64,000 nucleotides of DNA. Origin: JAUILA01 sp964563925 (GTDB lineage: Bacteria > Bacteroidota > Bacteroidia > Cytophagales > Cyclobacteriaceae). The DNA lies in assembly GCA_964563925.1 (NCBI GenBank), contig CAZLZD010000016.1, positions 1 to 64,000 on the forward strand, read 5' to 3'. Position numbers and translations under genes: made by a program. The stretch's first letter is position 1. The number at the start of each line of letters is the position of its first letter. The notes under the pieces were generated by a model. That model was not told the DNA's origin and did no database searches. It saw nothing but the letters and a program-made list of their open reading frames with translations. Shown one piece after another: positions 53,525 through 60,998 of the stretch.

Positions 53525-53988
53525 GTCGATTCTTCAAACAAAATATGGCGGTTAAGTGATTCTTCCAGGGAAAGGAATGTTTCTGTCCGCCGGATATATT
53601 CGATAGGCTCGACTTTTTCCTGGAGAATAACTTTCAGGTGCTGGTTATCCTGCGCGTGGATCTTAATAAAAACGTTGAACCTGCCCGTGGTGTAGTGGAT
53701 CTTCACCACTTCCGGAATCGATTTTAGTGCATCGTACGCTTGCTGGAATTTGGAGGTATCACGCAGGTAGATACCCACAAACGCACTTACCGTCCAGCCC
53801 ATCTTCGCGTAGTTCATCGACAGGGTAGTTCCTTTTACCATTCCTGCCTCCACCATCTTTTTCATCCGCAGATGAACCGTACCGCTGGATACATTGGCCC
53901 GTTTGGCTACCTCGGTATAGGGCATCTGGGCATCAGTCGATAACTCAGACAAAATTTTCAGGTCGACTTTATCTAATTTCTTTGACAT
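53521..53988 (-). CDS. Lrp/AsnC-family transcriptional regulator
   Basis: 155 residues. N-terminal winged HTH (LDKVDLKILSELSTDAQMPY, VAKRANVSSGTVHLRMKKM) and C-terminal RAM/ligand domain (VSAFVGIYLRDTSKFQQAYD, TTGRFNVFIKIHAQDNQHLK). Such proteins respond to amino acids and act as octamers or dimers. Its target is not shown by position; it is convergent with the PBP gene, and its stop shares the CTAG with the PBP stop. A dyad lies 16 bp upstream of its start. It could also act at the distant branched-chain genes, but nothing here proves that. Confidence 0.93.
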   Translation of the reverse strand: MSKKLDKVDLKILSELSTDAQMPYTEVAKRANVSSGTVHLRMKKMVEAGMVKGTTLSMNYAKMGWTVSAFVGIYLRDTSKFQQAYDALKSIPEVVKIHYTTGRFNVFIKIHAQDNQHLKVILQEKVEPIEYIRRTETFLSLEESLNRHILFEEST

Positions 53989-54003
53989 GGCAGCAAATTC
54001 ATC

Positions 54004-54040
54004 TTAAGGAAGCATTGAATTTACTACAAGATTTCCTTAA
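54004..54040. promoter_or_regulatory. Inverted repeat TTAAGGAA...TTCCTTAA upstream of the Lrp-type gene
   Basis: Perfect eight-base arms at 54004-54011 and 54033-54040, with starts 29 bp apart, close to three helical turns. It begins 16 bp upstream of the regulator start, where an autoregulatory site of an Lrp-type protein would be expected. Lrp sites are degenerate, so this is a candidate only. Confidence 0.4.
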
Positions 54041-54246
54041 AAAGTTGAAAAAATTAAAAATATTGCTACAAAAAGACCTTATACTATAGATATATGTTAA
54101 AATAACAGAGAAACAGCCGTTTTTTCACCCCTATCTCATCCGTGGGCCAGCCCGCTGCAGGGCCCGGTAATATCCACATTATTTATTAATTCTAAGTATA
54201 GTACCGGCCTCAACCCTCTTCTTTAAAGTGATCGTATTGGCATATC

Positions 54247-54302
54247 AACGTATTTTTACGTTGCTTAACTTATTTATCAGTTGCATAACTGAAAAATAAG
54301 TT
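54247..54302. promoter_or_regulatory. Operator-like dyads before the M56/BlaI pair
   Basis: AACGTA-TTTT-TACGTT (54247-54262) is a perfect dyad. AACTTATTT...AAATAAGTT with inner CAGTT...AACTG (54267-54302) is a 36-bp palindrome with one mismatch and a GCAT centre. The second covers the -33 element of the promoter, so a repressor bound there would block transcription. The BlaI-type repressor of the same operon is the obvious candidate. Confidence 0.6.
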
Positions 54303-54311
54303 CTACCTTGG
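54281..54311 (+). promoter_or_regulatory. Promoter of the M56/BlaI operon
   Basis: TTG at 54281-54283 and TACCTTGG at 54304-54311 with a 20-base spacer fit the Bacteroidota -33/-7 pattern with one mismatch. It lies about 20 bases upstream of the ATG at 54331 and overlaps the large palindrome. Confidence 0.5.
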
Positions 54312-54330
54312 TTTGCATAATTAGCTCACT

Positions 54331-55767
54331 ATGAATTCGTATTTCGATATCCTCCTTCAGATCTCCCTGAGCCTTCTTATGTGCTGGGGCGTGTATGTGC
54401 TGTTTATACGCCGAATCCAGCAGTTCGGCATGCAGCGTCTTTACCTTACAGCCAGCCTGTTACTGAGTTTGCTTATTCCGCTCCTGGTATCCGCACTGGA
54501 TATGGCAGGTCCGGTACCTGAATCCTGGAAACATTGGTTTGCCTCGGCACAACTGGTTGGGGAAACAGGCGCAGTCTCTGCAAACTCTTCGCAGGTAAAT
54601 CCCGGACCGATCTTTTCCTGGTGGCATATAGTAACCGCTGTCTATCTGGCCGGGATTACGTTCCGGGTATTCATTCTTTTTCGGGAGGCGCAGACGATCC
54701 GTCACCTTTACTCTTCGGCCCGGAAGGAAAAACACGCTGGCTTCACATTATTGTATTCTGAGTTTATTGTTCGCCCGTTCTCCTTTTTCCGTCTCATCTT
54801 CCTGCGCGAGAATATGGAACCTGGAGAAAAAGGCTTTACGATCAGGCATGAATCGGCCCATGTGACCGGCAACCATTCGTGGGACAACCTGTTCTTTGAG
54901 GTCGCCAAAGCCGCGTTGTGGTTTCACCCCTGTATGTATATGTATAAGAAGTACCTGAACGAAGTGCACGAATACCTGGCTGATCGGGAGGTTATCAGGA
55001 ATTCGGAAAGCTCCAAATCCTACGCCCATTTTCTGCTGGAGCATACCTGCCAACCTGATGACAGGCATTTAATACTGGGCTTATCCAACAAACTGATCAC
55101 CAAACGAATCCTAATGCTATCCACACCTTCCCTCCGCCCCGCCACCTACCTGTACCTGCTGTTGCTTATTCCACCAGGCGTGCTAAGTTTCGGCGCCTGT
55201 TCGATGATGGACAATGAAGCAAATCCTGAAAAGGAACCTATTACAGAACAGTCCACCGAAGCGGCATTTACAGAACACGAAGGAAAGATGATCCGCCAGG
55301 TGATCTGGGATGGCAACGAATCCTATACGGATGATGCGCTTACCCAACTACTGGGCATTTATCCCGGTGAGGTATTCGACCCGGTACGACTCGCTCAATC
55401 ATTCAGCTACCATCCCGGTGCCACTGATATTTCTTCACTCTATATGGATAACGGTCACCTGTATTTTTCTGTCCAGCCTGAGATTGTCCCGGTTGGTTCA
55501 GATCGTGTTGACCTTGCGTTTACCATCTATGAAGGAGAGGTAGTGAAAATCGGAACGGTTTGCCTGAAAAGTGATGACGGGTTAAACGTATCAATAGCCG
55601 ACCTCGAAGTGAAACCGGGGCAGCTCTTCGATCGTTCGGCGCTTATTGCTGCCTCAAAACAGCTGACGGAAGCTTCCGGCGGAATGGAGGTGTCGGTCAC
55701 CCCGAAGCCTGACCCTGGAAACGGAACGGTGGATATTGATTTTGAAGTTATCTTAACGGAGGACTAA
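54331..55767 (+). CDS. BlaR1-like M56 metallopeptidase with two POTRA-like domains
   Basis: 478 residues. Helices at about 7-27, 36-56, 91-113 and 266-286 enclose an M56 zinc peptidase domain: FTIRHESAHVTGNHSWDNLF with HExxH near 173, and the second-Glu segment NEVHEYLADREVI. Where BlaR1 has a penicillin-binding sensor and many Bacteroidota homologues have a TonB domain, this protein has two tandem repeats resembling POTRA domains (about 319-402: IRQVIWDGNESYTDDAL, LLGIYPGEVFDPVRL, then FSVQPEIVPV; about 403-478: VVKIGTVCLKSDDG, DLEVKPGQLFDRSAL). It probably senses an envelope signal and cleaves the BlaI-type repressor encoded next. Confidence 0.85.
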   Translation: MNSYFDILLQISLSLLMCWGVYVLFIRRIQQFGMQRLYLTASLLLSLLIPLLVSALDMAGPVPESWKHWFASAQLVGETGAVSANSSQVNPGPIFSWWHIVTAVYLAGITFRVFILFREAQTIRHLYSSARKEKHAGFTLLYSEFIVRPFSFFRLIFLRENMEPGEKGFTIRHESAHVTGNHSWDNLFFEVAKAALWFHPCMYMYKKYLNEVHEYLADREVIRNSESSKSYAHFLLEHTCQPDDRHLILGLSNKLITKRILMLSTPSLRPATYLYLLLLIPPGVLSFGACSMMDNEANPEKEPITEQSTEAAFTEHEGKMIRQVIWDGNESYTDDALTQLLGIYPGEVFDPVRLAQSFSYHPGATDISSLYMDNGHLYFSVQPEIVPVGSDRVDLAFTIYEGEVVKIGTVCLKSDDGLNVSIADLEVKPGQLFDRSALIAASKQLTEASGGMEVSVTPKPDPGNGTVDIDFEVILTED

Positions 55768-55769
55768 CC

Positions 55770-56129
55770 ATGGAAGAATTAACGAAAGCTGAGGAACGCA
55801 TCATGCTTATCTGCTGGAATCTCCAGAAAGCATTTGTCAAAGACGTGATTGCCGAGATGGAGGAAAATCCACCCTATAACACGGTATCTTCGGTGGTACG
55901 CATCCTGGAAAAGAAAGGGTACCTTGGTCATGAACAGTTTGGCAACACCTATCGATACCATCCCCTGATCAGTAAGTCGGAATACCGGAAGTTTTTTACT
56001 AAAAAGTTGCTTAGCGGTTATTTTGACGATTCTCCTGCTTCGCTCGTGTCCTTTCTGGTAAAGGAGGAGAAGCTATCTGAAGAGGAAAAGGAACAGCTCC
56101 GCCAGCTTATCGACAAAACGCTGGAGTAA
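55770..56129 (+). CDS. BlaI/MecI/CopY-family repressor
   Basis: 119 residues. The winged helix shows ELTKAEERIMLICWNLQK, VKDVIAEMEENPPYNTVSSV (recognition helix region) and RILEKKGYLGHEQFGNTYRY; the C-terminal helices (LVSFLVKEEKLSEEEKEQLR) dimerise. It would repress its own operon and perhaps others and be inactivated by the M56 protease. A rare good Shine-Dalgarno site (GGAGG) lies eight bases before its ATG, two bases behind the upstream stop. Gene order is receptor first, repressor second. Confidence 0.94.
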   Translation: MEELTKAEERIMLICWNLQKAFVKDVIAEMEENPPYNTVSSVVRILEKKGYLGHEQFGNTYRYHPLISKSEYRKFFTKKLLSGYFDDSPASLVSFLVKEEKLSEEEKEQLRQLIDKTLE

Positions 56130-56313
56130 TCCGCCGGTTGATCCGGCAACGGCCATCTCGTAATTCCCTTAGAAATTTTGTTGCCCTACCCGGCGCCGGG
56201 ATGTCAAAAAGTTCAGGCTCCGCTTAGAAGTAATGTGATTATTAATATATTTAGGGGCAAATAGTAATACGACCAATAAGGTGTTGCTGTGTTTAACTGA
56301 CAATAACGCTTAA

Positions 56314-56727
56314 ATGAAAAATGTCCTTTTAGTCACGGTATTGCTTTTTTCCTGTTCGGCCCCTCGCCAGGCGACAAAAACAACACTTCTAAATGATCAG
56401 ACCTTCCTGTTAACAGAAGTATCTGAGGACCCGACCTATGGCACGGAAAAAAACCCGGTTGAAGTGGGGGGAGTTGATAAAAGCGAGGGTCCTTTAAACG
56501 AGAGAAGGTATTTGAATGCGCTGGCCGGACCTAATGGGGAGAGAATCAGTTATTTCAGGTCGGGTAGCTGCTGCCCAGTGAAAAGCCGGAATGGATTAAT
56601 GGGAGTTGCCATGCTGGATAATTACCGGGTAACCTGGGAGGGCTCTGAAGATACCGTTTCCATATTCATTAATATGTACGACTACGGAGATTTAAAAGCC
56701 CCGGTGGGATTTACAATCAGGGAATAA
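56314..56727 (+). CDS. Bacteroidota lipoprotein with conserved GSCC motif
   Basis: 137 residues, lipoprotein signal LLVTVLLFSC. The lines EDPTYGTEKNPVEVGG, GPLNERRYLNALAGPNGE, SYFRSGSCCPVKSRNG and NMYDYGDLKAPVGF are those of a Bacteroidota family often mislabelled 2-dehydro-3-deoxyphosphooctonate aldolase. There is no aldolase fold; the paired cysteines may form a disulphide or bind metal. Function unknown. The 184-bp gap upstream holds a short GCCGG...CCGGC hairpin just after the repressor stop but no U-tract. Confidence 0.8.
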   Translation: MKNVLLVTVLLFSCSAPRQATKTTLLNDQTFLLTEVSEDPTYGTEKNPVEVGGVDKSEGPLNERRYLNALAGPNGERISYFRSGSCCPVKSRNGLMGVAMLDNYRVTWEGSEDTVSIFINMYDYGDLKAPVGFTIRE

Positions 56728-56739
56728 GACGGATTACGT

Positions 56740-57570
56740 ATGTATAAATTATTGACCTTACTGATCATTATGGGATTTTTTAGTAAGCTATTCGGGCAGT
56801 CTGTAAATAAGCCCGTCTACCAGTCAGACTGGACGTTCTATTTATCCAACGTGAATGACAAGCTAAGTTCTATCTCAACGGATTTGAATTTGGTTAGCAT
56901 TGCGCCAGTACCGGGACAGGAAAGCGTAGTGTATGTCTCCATTAAAATGCCAAATCCAAGGGAAGACGGCCTGTCAAGCGATAAGGATGCGGAAGAGTTA
57001 TGGAAAATTGAGGACGAATTAATAAAGGCATTTGACGATAGCAAGCTCAACTATACTTTTACTGGCAGGCTGACTTCCGACGGGCTGCGCGATCTGTATT
57101 TTTTCGCGGAGAATATTCAGATAATGGAAAGGCTCGTGTCTGCAACCATGAAATTATTTCCGGAATATGAATTTGATTTTGGGTATAAACCAGATAAAGA
57201 ATGGAGCGGATACTTCGATTTTCTATATCCGTTGCCGCGACAAATGCAGCGCATACAGAACCGGCGGGTCGTGGATCAATTAATGAAAGGCGGAGACGAT
57301 CTCACCAAGCCGAGAGAGGTTTTCCATTGGATATATTTTAAAACGAAAGACGACCTTGACCAGTTTGAGCAATTCACTGTCAGTGCAGGCTACAAGACAA
57401 CCACCCGTCAAGAAACGGTACAACCTGATGAGTACAAATTTGTAATTTCCGTATCAAGAATTGACAAGGTAGGTTATAAGGATATTGATGAATACACCCT
57501 GGCGCTTTGGGAGAAAGCCAACGAACTTAATGGCGCATATGATGGCTGGGAAACATCCATTGAAAAATAG
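56740..57570 (+). CDS. DUF695 / RraB-like two-domain protein
   Basis: 276 residues from 56740, or 266 from the ATG at 56770. The longer form has a hydrophobic start that could be a signal peptide (LLTLLIIMGFFSKLFGQ); the shorter begins MGFFSKLFGQ, a start common in cytoplasmic proteins, and I cannot decide. Residues about 25-155 match DUF695 (DWTFYLSNVNDKLSSISTDL, EDELIKAFDDSKLNYTFTGR); residues about 175-276 match RraB, the regulator of ribonuclease E in enterobacteria (EVFHWIYFKTKDDLDQFEQF, ending NGAYDGWETSIEK). RNase E control is unproven here. Confidence 0.75.
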   Translation: MYKLLTLLIIMGFFSKLFGQSVNKPVYQSDWTFYLSNVNDKLSSISTDLNLVSIAPVPGQESVVYVSIKMPNPREDGLSSDKDAEELWKIEDELIKAFDDSKLNYTFTGRLTSDGLRDLYFFAENIQIMERLVSATMKLFPEYEFDFGYKPDKEWSGYFDFLYPLPRQMQRIQNRRVVDQLMKGGDDLTKPREVFHWIYFKTKDDLDQFEQFTVSAGYKTTTRQETVQPDEYKFVISVSRIDKVGYKDIDEYTLALWEKANELNGAYDGWETSIEK

Positions 57571-57715
57571 TGCCCATACAATCCGGAGGATGCACTAAAC
57601 CAATCTATTCCAGGGGATCACACTCCTTATTGCGGAGATCATCATCATTATCTCCATGAATTTATTATTAACCACCATTTGTCCGGATCAAGGTGAAAGT
57701 CATTAAATTAAAGGT

Positions 57716-57943
57716 ATGAATGAACACGTGAAACTATATTCCGGAAGTTCCATCACGGTGAACCGAATCGCCTCCATCCTGGAACAGGATGAAATCCCTT
57801 CGCTTGTCAGGAACAACGAGGAGTCAGCCCGGGTAGCAGGCTTTGGCGTTCCCCAGAACAGTGTGGAATTATATGTTAACGAATCGGATCTTGAATCCGC
57901 TCAGGCCATTCTCAAGGCCTTTCTTAAAGAGAATCAAGGATAA
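57716..57943 (+). CDS. DUF2007-family small protein
   Basis: 75 residues, soluble. A ferredoxin-like alpha/beta pattern (VKLYSGSSITVNRIASILEQ, IPSLVRNNEESARVAGFGVP, VELYVNESDLESAQAILKAF) fits DUF2007, annotated as putative signal-transducing protein and related to PII-like folds. Function unknown. It stands alone, with 145 bp upstream and 240 bp downstream. The upstream gap shows no clear promoter. Confidence 0.85.
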   Translation: MNEHVKLYSGSSITVNRIASILEQDEIPSLVRNNEESARVAGFGVPQNSVELYVNESDLESAQAILKAFLKENQG

Positions 57944-58183
57944 AAACCGCCGGATATTCTACGGAAAATCTCGTTCATTGTCCTGAACGCAAATGAACCA
58001 TATTTTTCCTCAGATTGTGGAAAAACAAATACCCGGATCGGCTGACAGGCCCGGTTTACCGTTTTTAACGTCTCGGAATTCCGATAAAGCCGCCGTGGCA
58101 TAAATGCTGCATAAGAAAAGTGCAACTAATTCCCTTGGTCGTCAGGGGAGCTATACAGACCATCAACCAAAACACTGTCAGTA
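57944..58183. other. Intergenic region, 240 bp
   Basis: Between the DUF2007 gene and the DUF305 gene. Short open frames on the minus strand have no credible product. I see no strong terminator and no well-formed promoter. Confidence 0.4.
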
Positions 58184-58744
58184 ATGGAAACCAATCAAAC
58201 AAAAAACAGCAACTACGTAAAATTCTTCGCAATGATTGCCACGTCAATGATCGCGATGTTCTTCTTAATGTACACCCATTCCTACCAGGTTATTGATCAC
58301 TTCTGGTTTAGTGAAACCAGGTTGTTCATGACCCTGATCATGGGCGGGGCCATGATCATTATCATGCTGCTGTATATGCTGAAGATGTACACCAACCGTA
58401 ATATAAATATGGCAATCCTGTCCCTTGGAGTTATACTAATTGCCGGGTCCATCTGGCTTGTCAGGAGCCAGGTTACGGTTACCGGGACGGACTATATGGA
58501 AGGAATGATCCCGCATCATTCCATTGCCATTTTGACCAGTGAACGGGCTCAGATTAAGGATGTGCGGGTCAGGGAGCTGGCCGACGAAATCATCAAGGCA
58601 CAACGCAGGGAAATCATGGAAATGCAATGGCTGATCAACGATATCCGGAAGAACGGGATCGTGGAAACCGAGGAGGAAAAACAACAGCGTCCTGTACCGG
58701 AATTTGAGGGAACCACCAGGCAAGAAACAAAGAATCTGGACTGA
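58184..58744 (+). CDS. Membrane-bound DUF305 protein
   Basis: 186 residues. Three transmembrane helices (FFAMIATSMIAMFFLMYTH, LFMTLIMGGAMIIIMLLYML, MAILSLGVILIAGSIWLV) are followed by a short DUF305 four-helix segment with the hallmark DYMEGMIPHHSIAI and EIMEMQWLINDIRKNG. DUF305 proteins have a ferritin-like fold and are often found with copper or heavy-metal genes; the His pair and Met-rich helix could bind metal. No metal transporter is adjacent here. A signal peptide is not apparent; the domain would face the periplasm. Confidence 0.88.
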   Translation: METNQTKNSNYVKFFAMIATSMIAMFFLMYTHSYQVIDHFWFSETRLFMTLIMGGAMIIIMLLYMLKMYTNRNINMAILSLGVILIAGSIWLVRSQVTVTGTDYMEGMIPHHSIAILTSERAQIKDVRVRELADEIIKAQRREIMEMQWLINDIRKNGIVETEEEKQQRPVPEFEGTTRQETKNLD

Positions 58745-58869
58745 GTTCCGGCTCTTCCATTTTACACCTGTATCAAAAAAATCCTATCTTTCTGAAAACC
58801 AGCCTGAATGATTATATTTTTCAGATAAGATGCATCAACGATTACTTTCGAAAACAAATTCACCGCTAC

Positions 58870-59631
58870 ATGGACTTAGGACTTAAAGGAAAGAATGTCA
58901 TTATCACCGGGGGAAGTAAGGGAATTGGAAAGAGGATTGCCCATGCTTTTGCCGAAGAAGGAGCGAATGTGGCCCTGTGTGCCCGGGGTGAAGAGGCGCT
59001 CCGGGAAACGGAAAGCGAACTGTTTAAAACCGGTGTTAAGGTATATGCCGAACCATGCGACATTGCCGACAAGGAAGCCCTGGATTCGTTTCTGCAGGGC
59101 GCCCGCGATGCCCTGGGCAGCGTGGATGTATTGGTGCATAATGCCTCAGCGCTGGCGGTGGGGCCCGGACTGGAAGATTGGAAGTCCAGCCTGGATGTCG
59201 ACCTCATGGCTGCTGTGCATGCCTGTGACAAGGTCATCCCCTGGATGAGCGAAGCCGGCGGCGGATCTGTACTGTTTATCTCATCGACCTCAGGACTGGA
59301 ATGTGACCCGATGCCTGACTTCGGGTATACGGCGGCCAAGGCTGCCCTGATTTCCTACGCCAAAAAGCTGGCGGTGTTATATGCCGCGCAGGGAATCAGG
59401 GCCAACGCCATTGCACCCGGATCCATTGAATTTCCGGGCGGCGTCTGGTCATTCTTAAAGGAGAACCAGCCTGACTTGTATGAGAGTGCCCGAACCAGCA
59501 TTCCTTCGGGCCGCCTGGGAACCCCGGAAGAAGTAGCGGATGTCACGGTGTTCCTGGCCTCCCCCCGGGCCAGCTGGATAACCGGCGAATGCGTCTCCGT
59601 CGATGGTGCCCAGCATCGTGGTATGCGTTAA
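58870..59631 (+). CDS. Short-chain dehydrogenase/reductase
   Basis: 253 residues, classical SDR. Cofactor loop NVIITGGSKGIGKRIAHAF, NAS in VLVHNASALAVG, catalytic Ser in SVLFISSTSG, YxxxK as FGYTAAKAALISYAKKL, and the C-terminal EVADVTVFLASPRASWITG. NADP is likely because of the basic residue after the glycine loop. The active-site pattern is intact. Substrate unknown; FabG-like activity or sugar/steroid oxidation are all possible. Monocistronic, with 125 bp upstream. Confidence 0.9.
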   Translation: MDLGLKGKNVIITGGSKGIGKRIAHAFAEEGANVALCARGEEALRETESELFKTGVKVYAEPCDIADKEALDSFLQGARDALGSVDVLVHNASALAVGPGLEDWKSSLDVDLMAAVHACDKVIPWMSEAGGGSVLFISSTSGLECDPMPDFGYTAAKAALISYAKKLAVLYAAQGIRANAIAPGSIEFPGGVWSFLKENQPDLYESARTSIPSGRLGTPEEVADVTVFLASPRASWITGECVSVDGAQHRGMR

Positions 59632-59733
59632 ACAGTAGTGGACATGACGGAGATTGGAATCAGGTTAAGGCCCGCCATCATTTAAATACTCACTGAGATT
59701 CGGACTGGGAAGACGATTGACTATTTCAATTGG

Positions 59734-59775
59734 AAAATAAAAAGCCCGCAGGAATTCCTGTCGGAACCCTGCGGG
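59734..59775 (-). terminator. Terminator of tRNA-Leu(CAG)
   Basis: On the minus strand CCCGCAGGGTTCC, loop GACA, GGAATTCCTGCGGG, then CTTTTTATTTT. The stem has thirteen pairs with one bulge. It is nearly identical to the terminator behind the second tRNA-Leu gene. Confidence 0.93.
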
Positions 59776-59781
59776 GCACTG

Positions 59782-59863
59782 TGCGCACGAAAGGAGTCGA
59801 ACCTTCACGCCCGAAGGCACTGCCGCCTGAAGACAGCGCGTCTACCAATTCCGCCACGTGCGC
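59782..59863 (-). tRNA. tRNA-Leu, anticodon CAG
   Basis: 82 bases without CCA. Acceptor stem GCGCACG/CGTGCGC with discriminator A; D-arm GGCGGAATTGGTAGACGC; anticodon stem CTGTC/GGCAG around TTCAGGC, anticodon CAG; a long variable arm (GTGCCTTCGGGCGT) typical of class II tRNAs; T-arm with GGTTCGACTCC. It reads CUG codons. Confidence 0.95.
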
Positions 59864-59930
59864 GGTTGACTATTTGTCGGTGCAAAAATAGTGGATTTTA
59901 TAACATTTAATAATGCGGGGCCGAGAATTT

Positions 59931-60998
59931 TCATGTGTTTTCCTGCATTACCTCCCGGAGTATTGCGGCCAGTGACTCATGACGGCTTTCTATTTCACCC
60001 GCCAGGGTAAGCTGATTGGTTGCCCTGAGAAGATTGTGTCCCCTGAACCGGGTCTTATAATATACATCCCCGCCCAAATGATCGGTCAGGAACCGTACCC
60101 CCATAATGAACGCCATGTAGGCACCACTTAACGGAATGCATTCCAGTTCTTCTTCCCGTAACACCTCACCCGTCTCACCAAGATAGCCTTCCAGGTATGC
60201 CCGGTAATAATCTGTCCGGAGTTCTATTTTGTGCTCCACCGGGGCGTCTTCGGGCAGATCCGTCATTAACGACCTCAGACTGTCCCCGGTATCGTACCAT
60301 ATCTTCCCGGGCATGACCGTATCCAGGTCCACGACACAGGCGGCTCTTCCCTCCGGGTCAAACAGGATATTATTGCATTTCGTGTCATTATGGGTGATTC
60401 GGTGAGGTACTTCCTTTCTTTCCAGGGCGGTCATCGCCGGTGCCAGCCTGTCCACGATCTCCAGGCAGGCTGTCTCCACTCCGGTAGCGGCCTTTTCCCG
60501 GACTTCACCCAGCTGGTGCAGGCGCAGGGCGATATCATGAAATCCCGGGATAGTCACTGAGAGTTCATCGGGAGAAAGGTCAGCGATCAACCGGGCAAAC
60601 TGTCCGTAGCCCCTGCCGCATTCCCTAACCAGCGAACCCTCTTCAAGGGAATCATAGGACTGTAGTCCTCCGAGAAATTCATACATTCTCCAGGCTCTCC
60701 CGTCGTGACGCAGCCAGGATGATCCATCCGAAGCGGGTACCAGCGTAAGGGAAGTAAGTACAGAGGAGCTGTCCGAAAGCCTGTGTCTTAAATGTGTGGT
60801 GACCAGGGAGATATTCTTCATCATCCCGGGTACATCCCTGAAAACCTCCTCGTTCATGCACTGAAGCAGGTAATCGGGACAGCCGGATTCCTGGTTATGA
60901 ACCCGGTAGGTGTCATGGATATGTCCGGATCCGTAGGGAACAACAAGACCTGGCGTTCCTTCCACACGAAACCGACGGGGTATATCCGTTATTCCCAC
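59931..60998 (-). CDS. APH-fold sugar kinase (NahK-like)
   Basis: 355 residues with a GTG start at 60998 that overlaps the upstream gene by ten bases. The fold of aminoglycoside/homoserine kinases is clear: catalytic loop THNDTKCNNILFD and metal-binding ACVVDLDTVMPGKI; the following WYDTGDSLRSL is typical of N-acetylhexosamine 1-kinase relatives. It probably phosphorylates a hexosamine or hexose at C1, feeding the nucleotidyltransferase encoded just before. Alternative: another small-molecule kinase of the APH superfamily. Confidence 0.82.
   Translation of the reverse strand: MGITDIPRRFRVEGTPGLVVPYGSGHIHDTYRVHNQESGCPDYLLQCMNEEVFRDVPGMMKNISLVTTHLRHRLSDSSSVLTSLTLVPASDGSSWLRHDGRAWRMYEFLGGLQSYDSLEEGSLVRECGRGYGQFARLIADLSPDELSVTIPGFHDIALRLHQLGEVREKAATGVETACLEIVDRLAPAMTALERKEVPHRITHNDTKCNNILFDPEGRAACVVDLDTVMPGKIWYDTGDSLRSLMTDLPEDAPVEHKIELRTDYYRAYLEGYLGETGEVLREEELECIPLSGAYMAFIMGVRFLTDHLGGDVYYKTRFRGHNLLRATNQLTLAGEIESRHESLAAILREVMQENT

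Larger units (their letters stand above)
53989..54330. other. Divergent intergenic region, 342 bp, with several dyads
   Basis: It separates the Lrp-type gene (minus) from the M56 gene (plus). It is AT-rich and holds the inverted repeat before lrp, two operator-like dyads and one promoter before the M56 gene, listed separately. The middle (about 54110-54240) shows nothing I can interpret, and no further gene is seen. Confidence 0.6.

Noticed and set aside
57934..58125. 63-codon minus-strand frame after the DUF2007 gene
   Set aside because: No start signal, no family and no neighbour relation; most likely chance.
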